Below, one piece after another: positions 1-6,434 of a stretch of 7,420 bases of DNA. The position numbers were made by a program, and so were the translations under genes. A model generated the notes under the pieces. That model ran no database searches. It was not told the origin of the DNA and saw nothing but the letters and a program-made list of their open reading frames with translations. Source of the stretch: UBA11579 sp039714215 (GTDB taxonomy: Bacteria > Chloroflexota > Anaerolineae > Anaerolineales > UBA11579); contig JBDLJU010000155.1 of the NCBI GenBank assembly GCA_039714215.1, forward strand, positions 1 through 7,420. Reading direction: 5' to 3'. The first letter of the stretch is position 1. Every line of letters begins with the position of its first letter.

Positions 1-287
1 CCAACAGACTCGTGATGGTGGCAGGGATCAAAGTCAACCTCACCTTTTTCCACCATTGCTATTGCAGACTTTTCATCTTTTGCAAGTCCTTCAAATAATA
101 TCCCACCAATTACCGCGCCTCGCATTGGGCCAGACATGCGCTCCCATTCAATCGGTGGCCCGGCATGCAGGATCAAATTATCCTTCATGCCAGGAATAAC
201 ATCTTTTGCGATGGCGACCCCGGTTAAAATCGGTCGCGAGGTCATCATTCGCTCTACTGCAGTTTGATTTGCTTTTTCAAAATCCAT
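1..287 (-). CDS. DUF1116 (YlbE/AllG-like) protein, N-terminal part
   Basis: This gene starts at ATG 287-285 and runs off the left edge, so only about 95 N-terminal residues are seen; the family is usually over 400. Conserved-looking stretches are residues 29-34 (DVIPGM), 43-54 (GPPIEWERMSGP) and the Cys-His-His-His at 89-92, which I recognise as the DUF1116 N-terminus. A good ribosome site (GAGAGGTGAG on the minus strand) lies directly before the start, and the fdrA stop is only 9 bases upstream, so the two are co-transcribed and probably translationally coupled. In E. coli the DUF1116 protein YlbE has been reported as one of three subunits of oxamate carbamoyltransferase with FdrA and YlbF. 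I infer a similar partner role here. The actual substrate is unknown, and a third subunit (DUF2877 type) would have to lie to the left of the window. Confidence 0.85.
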   Translation of the reverse strand, partial: MDFEKANQTAVERMMTSRPILTGVAIAKDVIPGMKDNLILHAGPPIEWERMSGPMRGAVIGGILFEGLAKDEKSAIAMVEKGEVDFDPCHHHESV

Positions 288-296
288 ACTCACCTC

Positions 297-1961
297 TCAC
301 TTTTTCATCTTCGCAAGAATATCCATCATTTTTTCATTTCCACCAGCTGGGGGACGCCAATCGACATGCACTGCTTCAGCCCCCTGCCCTTTGAGGCTGT
401 CATAGAATGATTCAAGCCCAATATTGATTGCTGAGATACGATTACCCAATGAAACTATCGGAAACTTTATTCCTTCTGCTGCCCGATACCTCCAGGAGAT
501 AAATTCAACAGCTTTGGAAACATTTCTGAAAACCTTTACCTCGGCCTTCTCAAAAGCCGCAATCTGCTCATCAATCTTCTGCGGGTCCTGGTCAGTACCA
601 AGCACGACCGCAACGAATTCAACATCTGGTCTCTGGGTAAGAGCCTGTTTAATTGCAGGAGTCAATTCAGATGCAGGGTCAGAATGGGCGCCTTCACCCA
701 GGACCACATCAAGCAAAATCATCCCTGTTTCTGGGTCTTCAATTTCTTGGTTCATCCTGCGGATGCGTAAGTCGTTGTCGATCATCGGGTGCAGCCTTCC
801 TACAGTAAATACATCTTCGCCGAGATCGACAATCGAGTGCGCCTCGCTGTTCAATGGGTCTTTCAATGCTTGATCGGCATGCAAAGGCACGTTGGTATAC
901 AGTGGAGAAATCACATTCTGCAAGCCAAGCACGGCCTCAAGAGCAAGGGTGCCTCCAGAGAAGAGTCCCCTTAGGAAACCAGGATTTTGATTGACTGCTT
1001 CACCTTTGTATTCATTTTCAGATTCAGCCAATTCGACCGCTAATTGTGCAGACTCCATCAGGCTATTTGTAAAATGCAAATTGCCTAACCTGGACGCAGG
1101 AGGAGGGTAGCCAATAAAATTGACCACCACAGGTTTTTTTATTTGTTTTGCTCGGGAAAGCAATTCAGTGACTACATTGGCGGAAGGCGGCTTGCTTACA
1201 ATTACAATCACCTTGGTGGCTTCATCCTCGGCCAGGAAATCAAGACCCTGCATTGCTGTTATCGCACCAACCCCAGCTTTGAGATCACGTCCACCAGTGC
1301 CGATTGCTTGAGAAACGCCGCCTCCTAGATTGTGGATGTAGCTGGTAATTGCCTGCAGTCCCGTTCCTGATGCCCCTACCAGCCCAACAGGTCCTTTCTG
1401 CACCCGGTTGGCAAAGCCTAAACCAATTCCATTGACTATCGCCGTGCCGCAGTCGGGCCCCATGACCAGCAACCCTTTTTCAGCTGCGGATGTTTTTAAG
1501 CGAACTTCATCTTCAAGGCTGACATTATCAGAATACAGAAAAACATGCAGGCCAAGATCCAAGGATTGCTCTGCAACTCCAGCGGCATATCTCCCGGGAA
1601 CAGAGATTAATGCCCAGGATGCGTCGGGAAGCTGCTTGACGGCGATCTCAAGGCTGCGCGGGCGAAATTCTTGCGAGATCGCGGTGCGTTTTTCTTTCAA
1701 TAAGCGGTCAACCTGCTCTAAAGCATCCAGCGCTGCTTTTTCATCAGCTGCTCGCACAACGATCAACAAATCATCAGCTTTAGCCTTTTTGCCTTCCTCA
1801 GAAAGCAGCTCAAATTCTTCAAGCAGTGCTTTATTCGCCGCAGTGCCCATCACCACGCCGGCGTCATCTACATCATCCAGTGCAGCTAATTTCCTCTGCA
1901 GCTGCATCAGCACCACTGAGTCAAAGTAAGCACCTGCTCGGATTTCACTCTTAATAATCAT
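297..1961 (-). CDS. fdrA: FdrA-family protein (acyl-CoA synthetase-like; probable carbamoyltransferase subunit)
   Basis: A complete 554-residue protein, the normal size for FdrA. It is distantly related to succinyl-CoA synthetase. Residues about 115-235 form a Rossmann-like CoA-binding-type domain with GPDCGTA at 168-174 and VGLVGASGTG at 192-201. A second ligase-like half follows at about 330-500, with the family-typical GEGAHSDPASEL at 422-433. The conserved C-terminal block NIGLESFYDSL lies at 513-523, with HVDWRPPAGG at 532-541. I see no GHAG-type phosphohistidine loop of true succinyl-CoA synthetase, so that reaction is unlikely. In E. coli, FdrA (AllF) with YlbE and YlbF is reported to convert oxalurate and phosphate to oxamate and carbamoyl phosphate. 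The start ATG at 1961 has an AAAGGA site overlapping the amidase stop 9 bases upstream. The DUF1116 gene follows after 9 bases. Family assignment is firm; the exact substrate is inferred from homologs. Confidence 0.9.
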   Translation of the reverse strand: MIIKSEIRAGAYFDSVVLMQLQRKLAALDDVDDAGVVMGTAANKALLEEFELLSEEGKKAKADDLLIVVRAADEKAALDALEQVDRLLKEKRTAISQEFRPRSLEIAVKQLPDASWALISVPGRYAAGVAEQSLDLGLHVFLYSDNVSLEDEVRLKTSAAEKGLLVMGPDCGTAIVNGIGLGFANRVQKGPVGLVGASGTGLQAITSYIHNLGGGVSQAIGTGGRDLKAGVGAITAMQGLDFLAEDEATKVIVIVSKPPSANVVTELLSRAKQIKKPVVVNFIGYPPPASRLGNLHFTNSLMESAQLAVELAESENEYKGEAVNQNPGFLRGLFSGGTLALEAVLGLQNVISPLYTNVPLHADQALKDPLNSEAHSIVDLGEDVFTVGRLHPMIDNDLRIRRMNQEIEDPETGMILLDVVLGEGAHSDPASELTPAIKQALTQRPDVEFVAVVLGTDQDPQKIDEQIAAFEKAEVKVFRNVSKAVEFISWRYRAAEGIKFPIVSLGNRISAINIGLESFYDSLKGQGAEAVHVDWRPPAGGNEKMMDILAKMKK

Positions 1962-1970
1962 CGCAATCCT

Positions 1971-3269
1971 TTATCTGATCGCTGCTTGGACCAGCGCTCC
2001 ATAATTAATTAATTCTTCGTCCTGATACCACTGGCCAGCAAGCTGAAGGCCTAAAGGCATACCCTGATGGTTGAGCCCCGCGGGGATGCTCAATGTCGGC
2101 AGACCTGAATGTGTCCAGGGCAAATTCATCACCGGGTCACCGGTACTTTCCAGACCTTCTGGGGCAGCGCCAGGTGCTGAAGGAGAAATCCATAGGTCAA
2201 TTCCCTGCTGATCCATAACTTCCTGCAATTCTGAACGCAGTTTTTCACGCCCAGAACGTGCTTCCACTAACTGATCTACATTTATTTTTTGACCGGAGAC
2301 AATCAGTTCTCGTGTTTTTGAATGGTAGCTGCCTGAATGATCCAAAAACCATTTCTGGTGATTTTGCGCTGCCTCGGCCGCGGTGATCAAACTGTGCCGC
2401 TCGATGATCTCATCAATATCCGTCATCATCGTCAGCCGCTTGACTTCAAAGCCGCGCTCCTGTAAACGCAAGACCTTTTTGCTAAAATGAGCGAGCATTT
2501 CAGCACTCGCTTTTTCTAAATATTTACCATCAGGTACGCCGAGGACAGGGGTTTTTTGTTCATGATCTTCATAGCGGTACTCAGGAAGCATGTTCTCTAC
2601 AAACTTCTTTACAGTTGCCAGGTCAGGCGCAAATATTCCAACATGATCAAGCGAATGAGATAGCGGAATCACACCTGCCTTAGATAGTCGATCAAAGCTG
2701 GGTTTATAACCAACCACGCCGCAGAAAGATGCCGGTCTTGAGATTGACCCAATCGTTTGTGTGCCAAAGGCAAGTGAAACAAGTCCGGCAGCAACCCCAG
2801 CGGCAGACCCACTGCTCGAACCTCCAGGGGTATGGGCAGGGTTGTGCGGATTTCTTGTCGGCCCCGGAGCGAAGTATGCAAACTCGGTTGTGACTGTTTT
2901 CCCGAGAACCAGCGCTCCCAGACTTATTATTTTTGTGACCACGTCTGCCTCGGCCCCTTGAATCACCTCAGGGGGAAGCTGACTGCCAGCGTATGTAGTG
3001 AATCCACCGGCATGAAAGATATCTTTTACTCCGATGATCAGACCAAACAAGGGTGGGTAATCTTTTGGTTCGGGGTATTTGGCTAGCAGAAGCTTTGCGT
3101 CTTCCCGCAGGCGCTGGAAGCGGTTTTCCTCAGGTACAAAAGCCTGCACATTTGGTTCAACGAGACTAAAATGAGCTTCGAGCTGATCGATATAATTGAG
3201 TAATTCCAAATCCTGATTGCGTAATCCTTCCAGGATGGCGATTGGGCTGGTACCTTTTTGGGCAAACAT
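1971..3269 (-). CDS. amidase-signature family hydrolase
   Basis: A 432-residue cytoplasmic enzyme of the amidase signature family, slightly short for the family (commonly 450-500), with no signal peptide. The Ser-cisSer-Lys triad can be placed: Lys82 in GVKD, cis-Ser151 in GGSSSGSAAG, and nucleophile Ser175 in TIGSISRPASFCG; the 24-residue gap between the serines is the family norm. The loop GTQTIGSISRPA at 169-180 differs from the common GTDTGGSIR form and resembles the subgroup with GTQT-x-GS-x-x-RPA. The enzyme should hydrolyse a C-N amide bond, but the family covers many substrates (amides, ureides, allophanate, Glu-tRNA), so none is assigned. GatA is unlikely, because no gatB or gatC neighbour is present. 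The ATG lies 4 bases after the iron-sulfur subunit stop, so translation is probably coupled. The context suggests it works between a hydroxylase and a carbamoyl-transfer step. Confidence 0.9.
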   Translation of the reverse strand: MFAQKGTSPIAILEGLRNQDLELLNYIDQLEAHFSLVEPNVQAFVPEENRFQRLREDAKLLLAKYPEPKDYPPLFGLIIGVKDIFHAGGFTTYAGSQLPPEVIQGAEADVVTKIISLGALVLGKTVTTEFAYFAPGPTRNPHNPAHTPGGSSSGSAAGVAAGLVSLAFGTQTIGSISRPASFCGVVGYKPSFDRLSKAGVIPLSHSLDHVGIFAPDLATVKKFVENMLPEYRYEDHEQKTPVLGVPDGKYLEKASAEMLAHFSKKVLRLQERGFEVKRLTMMTDIDEIIERHSLITAAEAAQNHQKWFLDHSGSYHSKTRELIVSGQKINVDQLVEARSGREKLRSELQEVMDQQGIDLWISPSAPGAAPEGLESTGDPVMNLPWTHSGLPTLSIPAGLNHQGMPLGLQLAGQWYQDEELINYGALVQAAIR

Positions 3270-3273
3270 CTGG

Positions 3274-3750
3274 TTAGCTCAGATTCTCAGCGGCAATTTT
3301 TACGGCATCTACAATATGTTGGTAGCCCGTGCATCGGCAAATATTTCCAGAAATCGCCTCCCGAATTTGCTGTTCGTCAGGGTTCGGATTCTCTTTGAGG
3401 AATGGAACCAGGGTCATCAAAAAACCCGGGGTGCAGAATCCACACTGCAAGCCGTGGGCTTCTTTGAATGCTTCCTGCAGTGGATGGAGCACTTCAGGGT
3501 CATCCGACAGGCTTTCAACAGTCTCAATTACATGCCCATCCACCTGAACCGCGAACATCAAGCATGACCGCACCGAACTGCCATCCAGCAGGATCGTGCA
3601 GGAACCGCACACGCCTTGCTCACAACCAACATGGGTGCCGGTCAATCGGAGTTCGTTGCGAAGGTAATCGACCAACAATGTCCTTGGTTCGACTTCACCT
3701 TTATGAGTTTTTCCATTTACGGTAAATTGAATAGGAATTAATTTAGTCAT
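3274..3750 (-). CDS. [2Fe-2S] small subunit of xanthine/CO dehydrogenase-family hydroxylase
   Basis: A complete 158-residue iron-sulfur subunit (CoxS/XdhC-like), the usual length. The N-terminal plant-ferredoxin-type domain carries cluster ligands Cys43, Cys48, Cys51 and Cys63. The C-terminal helical domain carries the second cluster at Cys103 and Cys106 (QCGFCTPGF) and Cys138 and Cys140 (CRCTGYQ). All eight cysteines are present, so both clusters should form. Its job is to pass electrons from the molybdenum centre to the FAD subunit encoded just upstream. A GAGG ribosome site precedes ATG 3750, and the FAD subunit stop is 11 bases upstream. The matching molybdenum large subunit is not adjacent; an amidase follows after 4 bases instead. 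The substrate of the complex cannot be told from this subunit. Confidence 0.95.
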   Translation of the reverse strand: MTKLIPIQFTVNGKTHKGEVEPRTLLVDYLRNELRLTGTHVGCEQGVCGSCTILLDGSSVRSCLMFAVQVDGHVIETVESLSDDPEVLHPLQEAFKEAHGLQCGFCTPGFLMTLVPFLKENPNPDEQQIREAISGNICRCTGYQHIVDAVKIAAENLS

Positions 3751-3761
3751 TTGAACCTCAA

Positions 3762-4643
3762 TTATTTAACCGAATTTGATGCACGTTGATGCGCTTCTCG
3801 TAAAGCCCGCCTGGTAACCACCTTTGAAAGATGTCGTTGGTATTCAGGGGATGCATGCACGCTGCCGAAGGGATCAATCTCTTCTTCACCGGCAATTTCT
3901 GCTGCCGCATTGATGCTTTCTTCATTGATCTCTTCACCTACCAATGCACCTGCTGCATTGACCGCATCCATCGCTTTATCTCCAACATTTAGATAAACCA
4001 ACCTGGCGTATTCGCATTTTCCTGCTGCATCAAGGCTGAGCAATGCGGCCACCCCGGCCATAGCATAATCCCCCATTCGCCGGCTGACTTCCATGAAGCT
4101 CCAACCTGTTGTTTTTGGAAAATTTGGAAAAGCGATTTCAGCCAAAATTTCATCAGGCTGCAAATCTACTGTGAACATCGTAATTAAAAAGTCCTGTGCC
4201 TCTACCCAACGTTCCCCCGATAAGCTAACTGCCTTGAATTTTGCATTTAGCGCTAAAGCAATCGCTGGCAGTTCAGAAGCCGGGTCCGCATGGGCCAGGC
4301 TGCCGCCAAAGGTGCCACGGTTGCGGATTTGCGGATGAGCGACATAGGGAATAGTTTCAGCAATCAAGGGCTGGAGGTCGGAAACCAATTCACTTCGCTC
4401 AACCACGTTTTGAGTGGTCATTGCCCCAATCCTAAGATCGCCATCTTTCCCTTCGATAAATCGCAGTTCATCAACAGCGTTTAAATCAACCAGAATGCTG
4501 GGCTGCGTGACTCTGAAGTTCATTGTTGGAATCAAGCTCTGTCCGCCTGCTAGTGGTTTGGCATCCTCCCCATGTTGAGCCTTAAGCTCAAGTACGCCTT
4601 TGAGAGTACTGGGTGCATAATAGTCAAAAGCAGTTGGTTTCAT
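3762..4643 (-). CDS. FAD-binding subunit of xanthine/CO dehydrogenase-family hydroxylase
   Basis: A 293-residue flavoprotein subunit of the CoxM/XdhB type. The two FAD-binding motifs are clear: AGGQSLIP at 32-39 and TFGGSLAHADPASELP at 111-126, following IRNRG. The C-terminal CO dehydrogenase flavoprotein domain starts near 180 and includes the conserved GDYA at 191-194. It should take electrons from the two-cluster iron-sulfur subunit encoded next and pass them to NAD+, a quinone or another acceptor. I chose ATG 4643 over the in-frame TTG at 4649: AAAGGA on the minus strand (4656-4651) is 7 bases from the ATG but would nearly touch the TTG, and the family normally begins with a short M-K-P-x-x-F/Y. 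This is the first gene of the leftward operon, with about 180 bases of control region before it. Confidence 0.93.
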   Translation of the reverse strand: MKPTAFDYYAPSTLKGVLELKAQHGEDAKPLAGGQSLIPTMNFRVTQPSILVDLNAVDELRFIEGKDGDLRIGAMTTQNVVERSELVSDLQPLIAETIPYVAHPQIRNRGTFGGSLAHADPASELPAIALALNAKFKAVSLSGERWVEAQDFLITMFTVDLQPDEILAEIAFPNFPKTTGWSFMEVSRRMGDYAMAGVAALLSLDAAGKCEYARLVYLNVGDKAMDAVNAAGALVGEEINEESINAAAEIAGEEEIDPFGSVHASPEYQRHLSKVVTRRALREAHQRASNSVK

Positions 4644-4650
4644 AAACAAT

Positions 4651-4656
4651 TCCTTT
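4651..4656 (-). promoter_or_regulatory. ribosome binding site fixing the FAD-subunit start
   Basis: The minus strand reads AAAGGA here, 7 bases before ATG 4643-4641. The alternative in-frame TTG at 4649 would have a spacer of only about one base, so the ATG is the likely start. Confidence 0.7.
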
Positions 4657-4707
4657 AGTTTAGTGAGAATTAAAAAATGGAACCAGAATTAATTTCGAGG
4701 TTTAAAA

Positions 4708-4737
4708 AATAAAGCATAGGGATTTTCGAAACATCAA
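4708..4737 (-). promoter_or_regulatory. candidate sigma70-type promoter of the leftward operon
   Basis: On the minus strand, TTGATG (4737-4732) is followed after 18 bases by TTTATT (4713-4708), which is preceded by TG plus one base as in an extended -10 element. Transcription would start near 4701, leaving a leader of about 57 bases before the FAD-subunit ATG. It is the best match I found in the intergenic region on this strand, but it is read by eye. Confidence 0.45.
4724..4731. repeat. 8-base palindrome TTTCGAAA between the divergent promoters
   Basis: A perfect but short inverted repeat lying inside the spacer of the leftward promoter and in the -35 region of the rightward one. It could be part of a regulator site. 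A related TTTCGA occurs at 4693-4698. At this length in AT-rich DNA, chance is a fair explanation. Confidence 0.25.
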
Positions 4738-4755
4738 CTGATTACATTGTATAAT
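4728..4755 (+). promoter_or_regulatory. candidate sigma70-type promoter of the decarboxylase operon
   Basis: A perfect TATAAT at 4750-4755 is the clearest -10 in the region. The best -35 is GAAACA (4728-4733), a weak 3-of-6 match with a 16-base spacer, so activation by a regulator is possible. Transcription would start near 4762, giving a leader of about 63 bases before GTG 4825. Its -35 touches the -35 of the leftward promoter, so the two may compete for polymerase. Confidence 0.55.
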
Positions 4756-4770
4756 GATGAAGGAAAGATT

Positions 4771-4780
4771 ACAAGCTTGT
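4771..4780. promoter_or_regulatory. perfect 10-base palindrome, possible operator
   Basis: ACAAGCTTGT is a perfect inverted repeat with no loop, so it suits a dimeric DNA-binding protein better than an RNA hairpin. It begins 16 bases after the TATAAT box, just downstream of the predicted transcription start, a usual place for a repressor site. A further ACAA at 4788-4791 could pair with the TTGT at 4777-4780. No regulator gene is in the window, so the binding protein is unknown. Confidence 0.4.
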
Positions 4781-4810
4781 TTTCTAGACAACTGCTTTGA
4801 TTCCACAATT

Positions 4811-4816
4811 GAGGAG
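4811..4816 (+). promoter_or_regulatory. ribosome binding site fixing the GTG start of the carboxyltransferase
   Basis: GAGGAG lies 8 bases before GTG 4825. A TAG stop overlaps the GTG in another frame, no in-frame ATG lies nearby, and the protein N-terminus from this GTG matches the family length. Confidence 0.75.
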
Positions 4817-4824
4817 ACTTTTTA

Positions 4825-6420
4825 GTGCCCGAAAAAACCAAACCAAATCAAGAACACGTTGACCGTGCAGATTATCACCGTAATTTAATTTCTGCCTTGA
4901 AAGAAAAACGGCAAACCAGCCGCCTGGGAGGCGGGGAAAGAAAAATTAATGCACAGCATGCTAAAGGCAAACTTACCGCCCGAGAACGAATTCTGCTCCT
5001 AGTCGACCCAGGTACATTTCAAGAGATCGACTCTTACTGGACCCATCGCCATTCGGAGTTTGGACTCGACAAAAAGAAATTCCCCGGGGACAGTGTAGTA
5101 ATCGGTTTTGGGAAAATTGATGGCCGGATGGTATGTATCTACTCACAAGATTTTACCGTATTGGGCGGTTCATTCTCCGAGGTGCAGGGTCAGAAGGTTT
5201 CCAAAGCACTCGATTTAGCGCTCGATGCCGGCGTTCCGGTGATTGGCTTGATGGATTCGGTGGGGGCCCGCATTCAGGAAGGTGTCTACAGCCTCGCTGC
5301 TTTCTCCGAATTGTTTTACCGCAACACCCAGGCATCGGGAGTAATCCCGCAAATCAGCGTGATGCTTGGGCCGTGCGCAGGCGGCTCGGTTTATTCTCCC
5401 GGACTGACCGACTTTGTGGTGATGACCAAGGATACCAGCCACATGTTTATTACCGGCCCAAAGGTCATTGAAACAGTCACAGGAGAGCAGGTCACACAGG
5501 AAAATTTAGGCGGGGCAATGGTGCATAACACGATCAGTGGTGTTGCCCACTTCGCTGCTGAAGACGAAAAGCAAGCCTTAGAACTCACCCGCCAGTTGGT
5601 CAGCTATCTCCCAACCAACAACCTTGAACCGGCTCCTGCGATCAATCCTGCCGATGATCCACAAAGGATGGACAGGGAACTAGACACCCTGATCCCTGCT
5701 GACCCGGCTGAACCTTATGATATGCATGATGTCATCAAGCGTGTTTTCGACCGGGATTCATTCCTCCCTGTACACCACCATTTTGCCCAAAACGCGATTG
5801 TCGGATTTGCCCGGCTGCACGGCCAGGTGGTCAGCGTGATCGCCAACCAGCCTCTCCACTTAGCCGGGGTGCTGGATATCAATTCTTCTGATAAGATCGC
5901 ACGTTTCATTCGCTTCAGCGACGCCTTCAATATCCCCATAATTTCATTGATTGATACCCCAGGATTCCTACCCGGCACAAAAGAAGAATACGGCGGGATT
6001 ATCCGCCATGGGGCAAAGATTGTCTATGCATATTCTGAAGCTACTGTGCCGAAAATTGCAGTAATAACCCGTAAAGCTTACGGTGGTGCTTATATTGTGA
6101 TGAGCAGCAAATACATCCGCACAGATCTGGTCTACGGCTGGCCGACCGCAGAAATCGCGGTGATGGGCGCTGATGGCGCTGTCAACATCCTGTATTCGAA
6201 ACAGCTCAAGAATTCGGACGACCCTGATCAAGAGCGACAGGATTTGGTTGACCAATTCCAGGAAAAATTCTCAAATCCATACACGGCAGCAGCCAGCGGC
6301 CATCTCAACGATTTGATCCTTCCCTCAGAAACCCGGCCAAAACTAATTGCCGCACTGGAATTGCTAAAAGATAAGAGGGGAAAATCTCAACAAAAGAAGC
6401 ACGGGAATATTCCGCTGTAA
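4825..6420 (+). CDS. mmdA: carboxyltransferase (alpha) subunit of biotin-dependent acyl-CoA decarboxylase, probably methylmalonyl-CoA decarboxylase
   Basis: A complete 531-residue protein of the acyl-CoA carboxyltransferase family (PccB/MmdA type), of normal length, with two crotonase-like halves. Landmarks are the N-terminal GGGERKINAQHAKGKLTARE (35-54), DFTVLGGSFSEVQGQK (109-124), the first-half glycine loop GPCAGGSVYSPG (182-193), DTPGFLPG (377-384), and the second-half loop RKAYGGAYIVMSSK (416-429). It moves the carboxyl group between an acyl-CoA and biotin on the carrier protein. The genes that follow (OadG-like, biotin carrier, membrane beta subunit) show a sodium-pumping decarboxylase rather than a propionyl-CoA carboxylase, and no biotin carboxylase is present. 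Ile424 stands where propionyl-CoA carboxylases usually have Asp, a position tied to acyl-CoA choice. Methylmalonyl-CoA is therefore the best guess; malonyl-CoA or another acyl-CoA is possible, and oxaloacetate is unlikely because OadA belongs to a different fold. It starts at GTG. Confidence 0.9.
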   Translation: MPEKTKPNQEHVDRADYHRNLISALKEKRQTSRLGGGERKINAQHAKGKLTARERILLLVDPGTFQEIDSYWTHRHSEFGLDKKKFPGDSVVIGFGKIDGRMVCIYSQDFTVLGGSFSEVQGQKVSKALDLALDAGVPVIGLMDSVGARIQEGVYSLAAFSELFYRNTQASGVIPQISVMLGPCAGGSVYSPGLTDFVVMTKDTSHMFITGPKVIETVTGEQVTQENLGGAMVHNTISGVAHFAAEDEKQALELTRQLVSYLPTNNLEPAPAINPADDPQRMDRELDTLIPADPAEPYDMHDVIKRVFDRDSFLPVHHHFAQNAIVGFARLHGQVVSVIANQPLHLAGVLDINSSDKIARFIRFSDAFNIPIISLIDTPGFLPGTKEEYGGIIRHGAKIVYAYSEATVPKIAVITRKAYGGAYIVMSSKYIRTDLVYGWPTAEIAVMGADGAVNILYSKQLKNSDDPDQERQDLVDQFQEKFSNPYTAAASGHLNDLILPSETRPKLIAALELLKDKRGKSQQKKHGNIPL

Positions 6421-6434
6421 GCGAGGACTTTACT

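Noticed and set aside
424..873. A 149-codon open frame on the plus strand opposite the C-terminal part of fdrA
   Set aside because: It is antisense to conserved FdrA sequence, with low-complexity composition and no family resemblance.
1134..1140. Run of seven T (A on the coding strand) in fdrA as a possible slippage site
   Set aside because: The reading frame continues intact with conserved sequence on both sides, and no alternative frame gives a meaningful product.
1408..1929. A 173-codon open frame on the plus strand opposite fdrA
   Set aside because: It is antisense to a clear FdrA protein, rich in Ser/Ala/Thr as expected from a reversed coding frame, and has no recognisable domain or ribosome site.
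3217..3567. A 116-codon plus-strand frame spanning the amidase/iron-sulfur gene junction
   Set aside because: It lies opposite two well-supported genes, and its translation resembles no protein I know.
4649..4649. TTG at 4649 as the start of the FAD subunit
   Set aside because: The AAAGGA site would almost touch this codon, while ATG 4643 has a 7-base spacer and gives the usual family N-terminus.
4747..4755. ATTACATTGTATAAT as an imperfect palindromic operator over the rightward -10
   Set aside because: The arms mismatch, and the symmetry is mostly explained by the AT-rich -10 sequence itself.
5133..5471. A 112-codon frame in another phase within the carboxyltransferase gene
   Set aside because: It is fully inside a conserved coding region, and its Arg/Gly-rich composition is typical of an out-of-frame reading.
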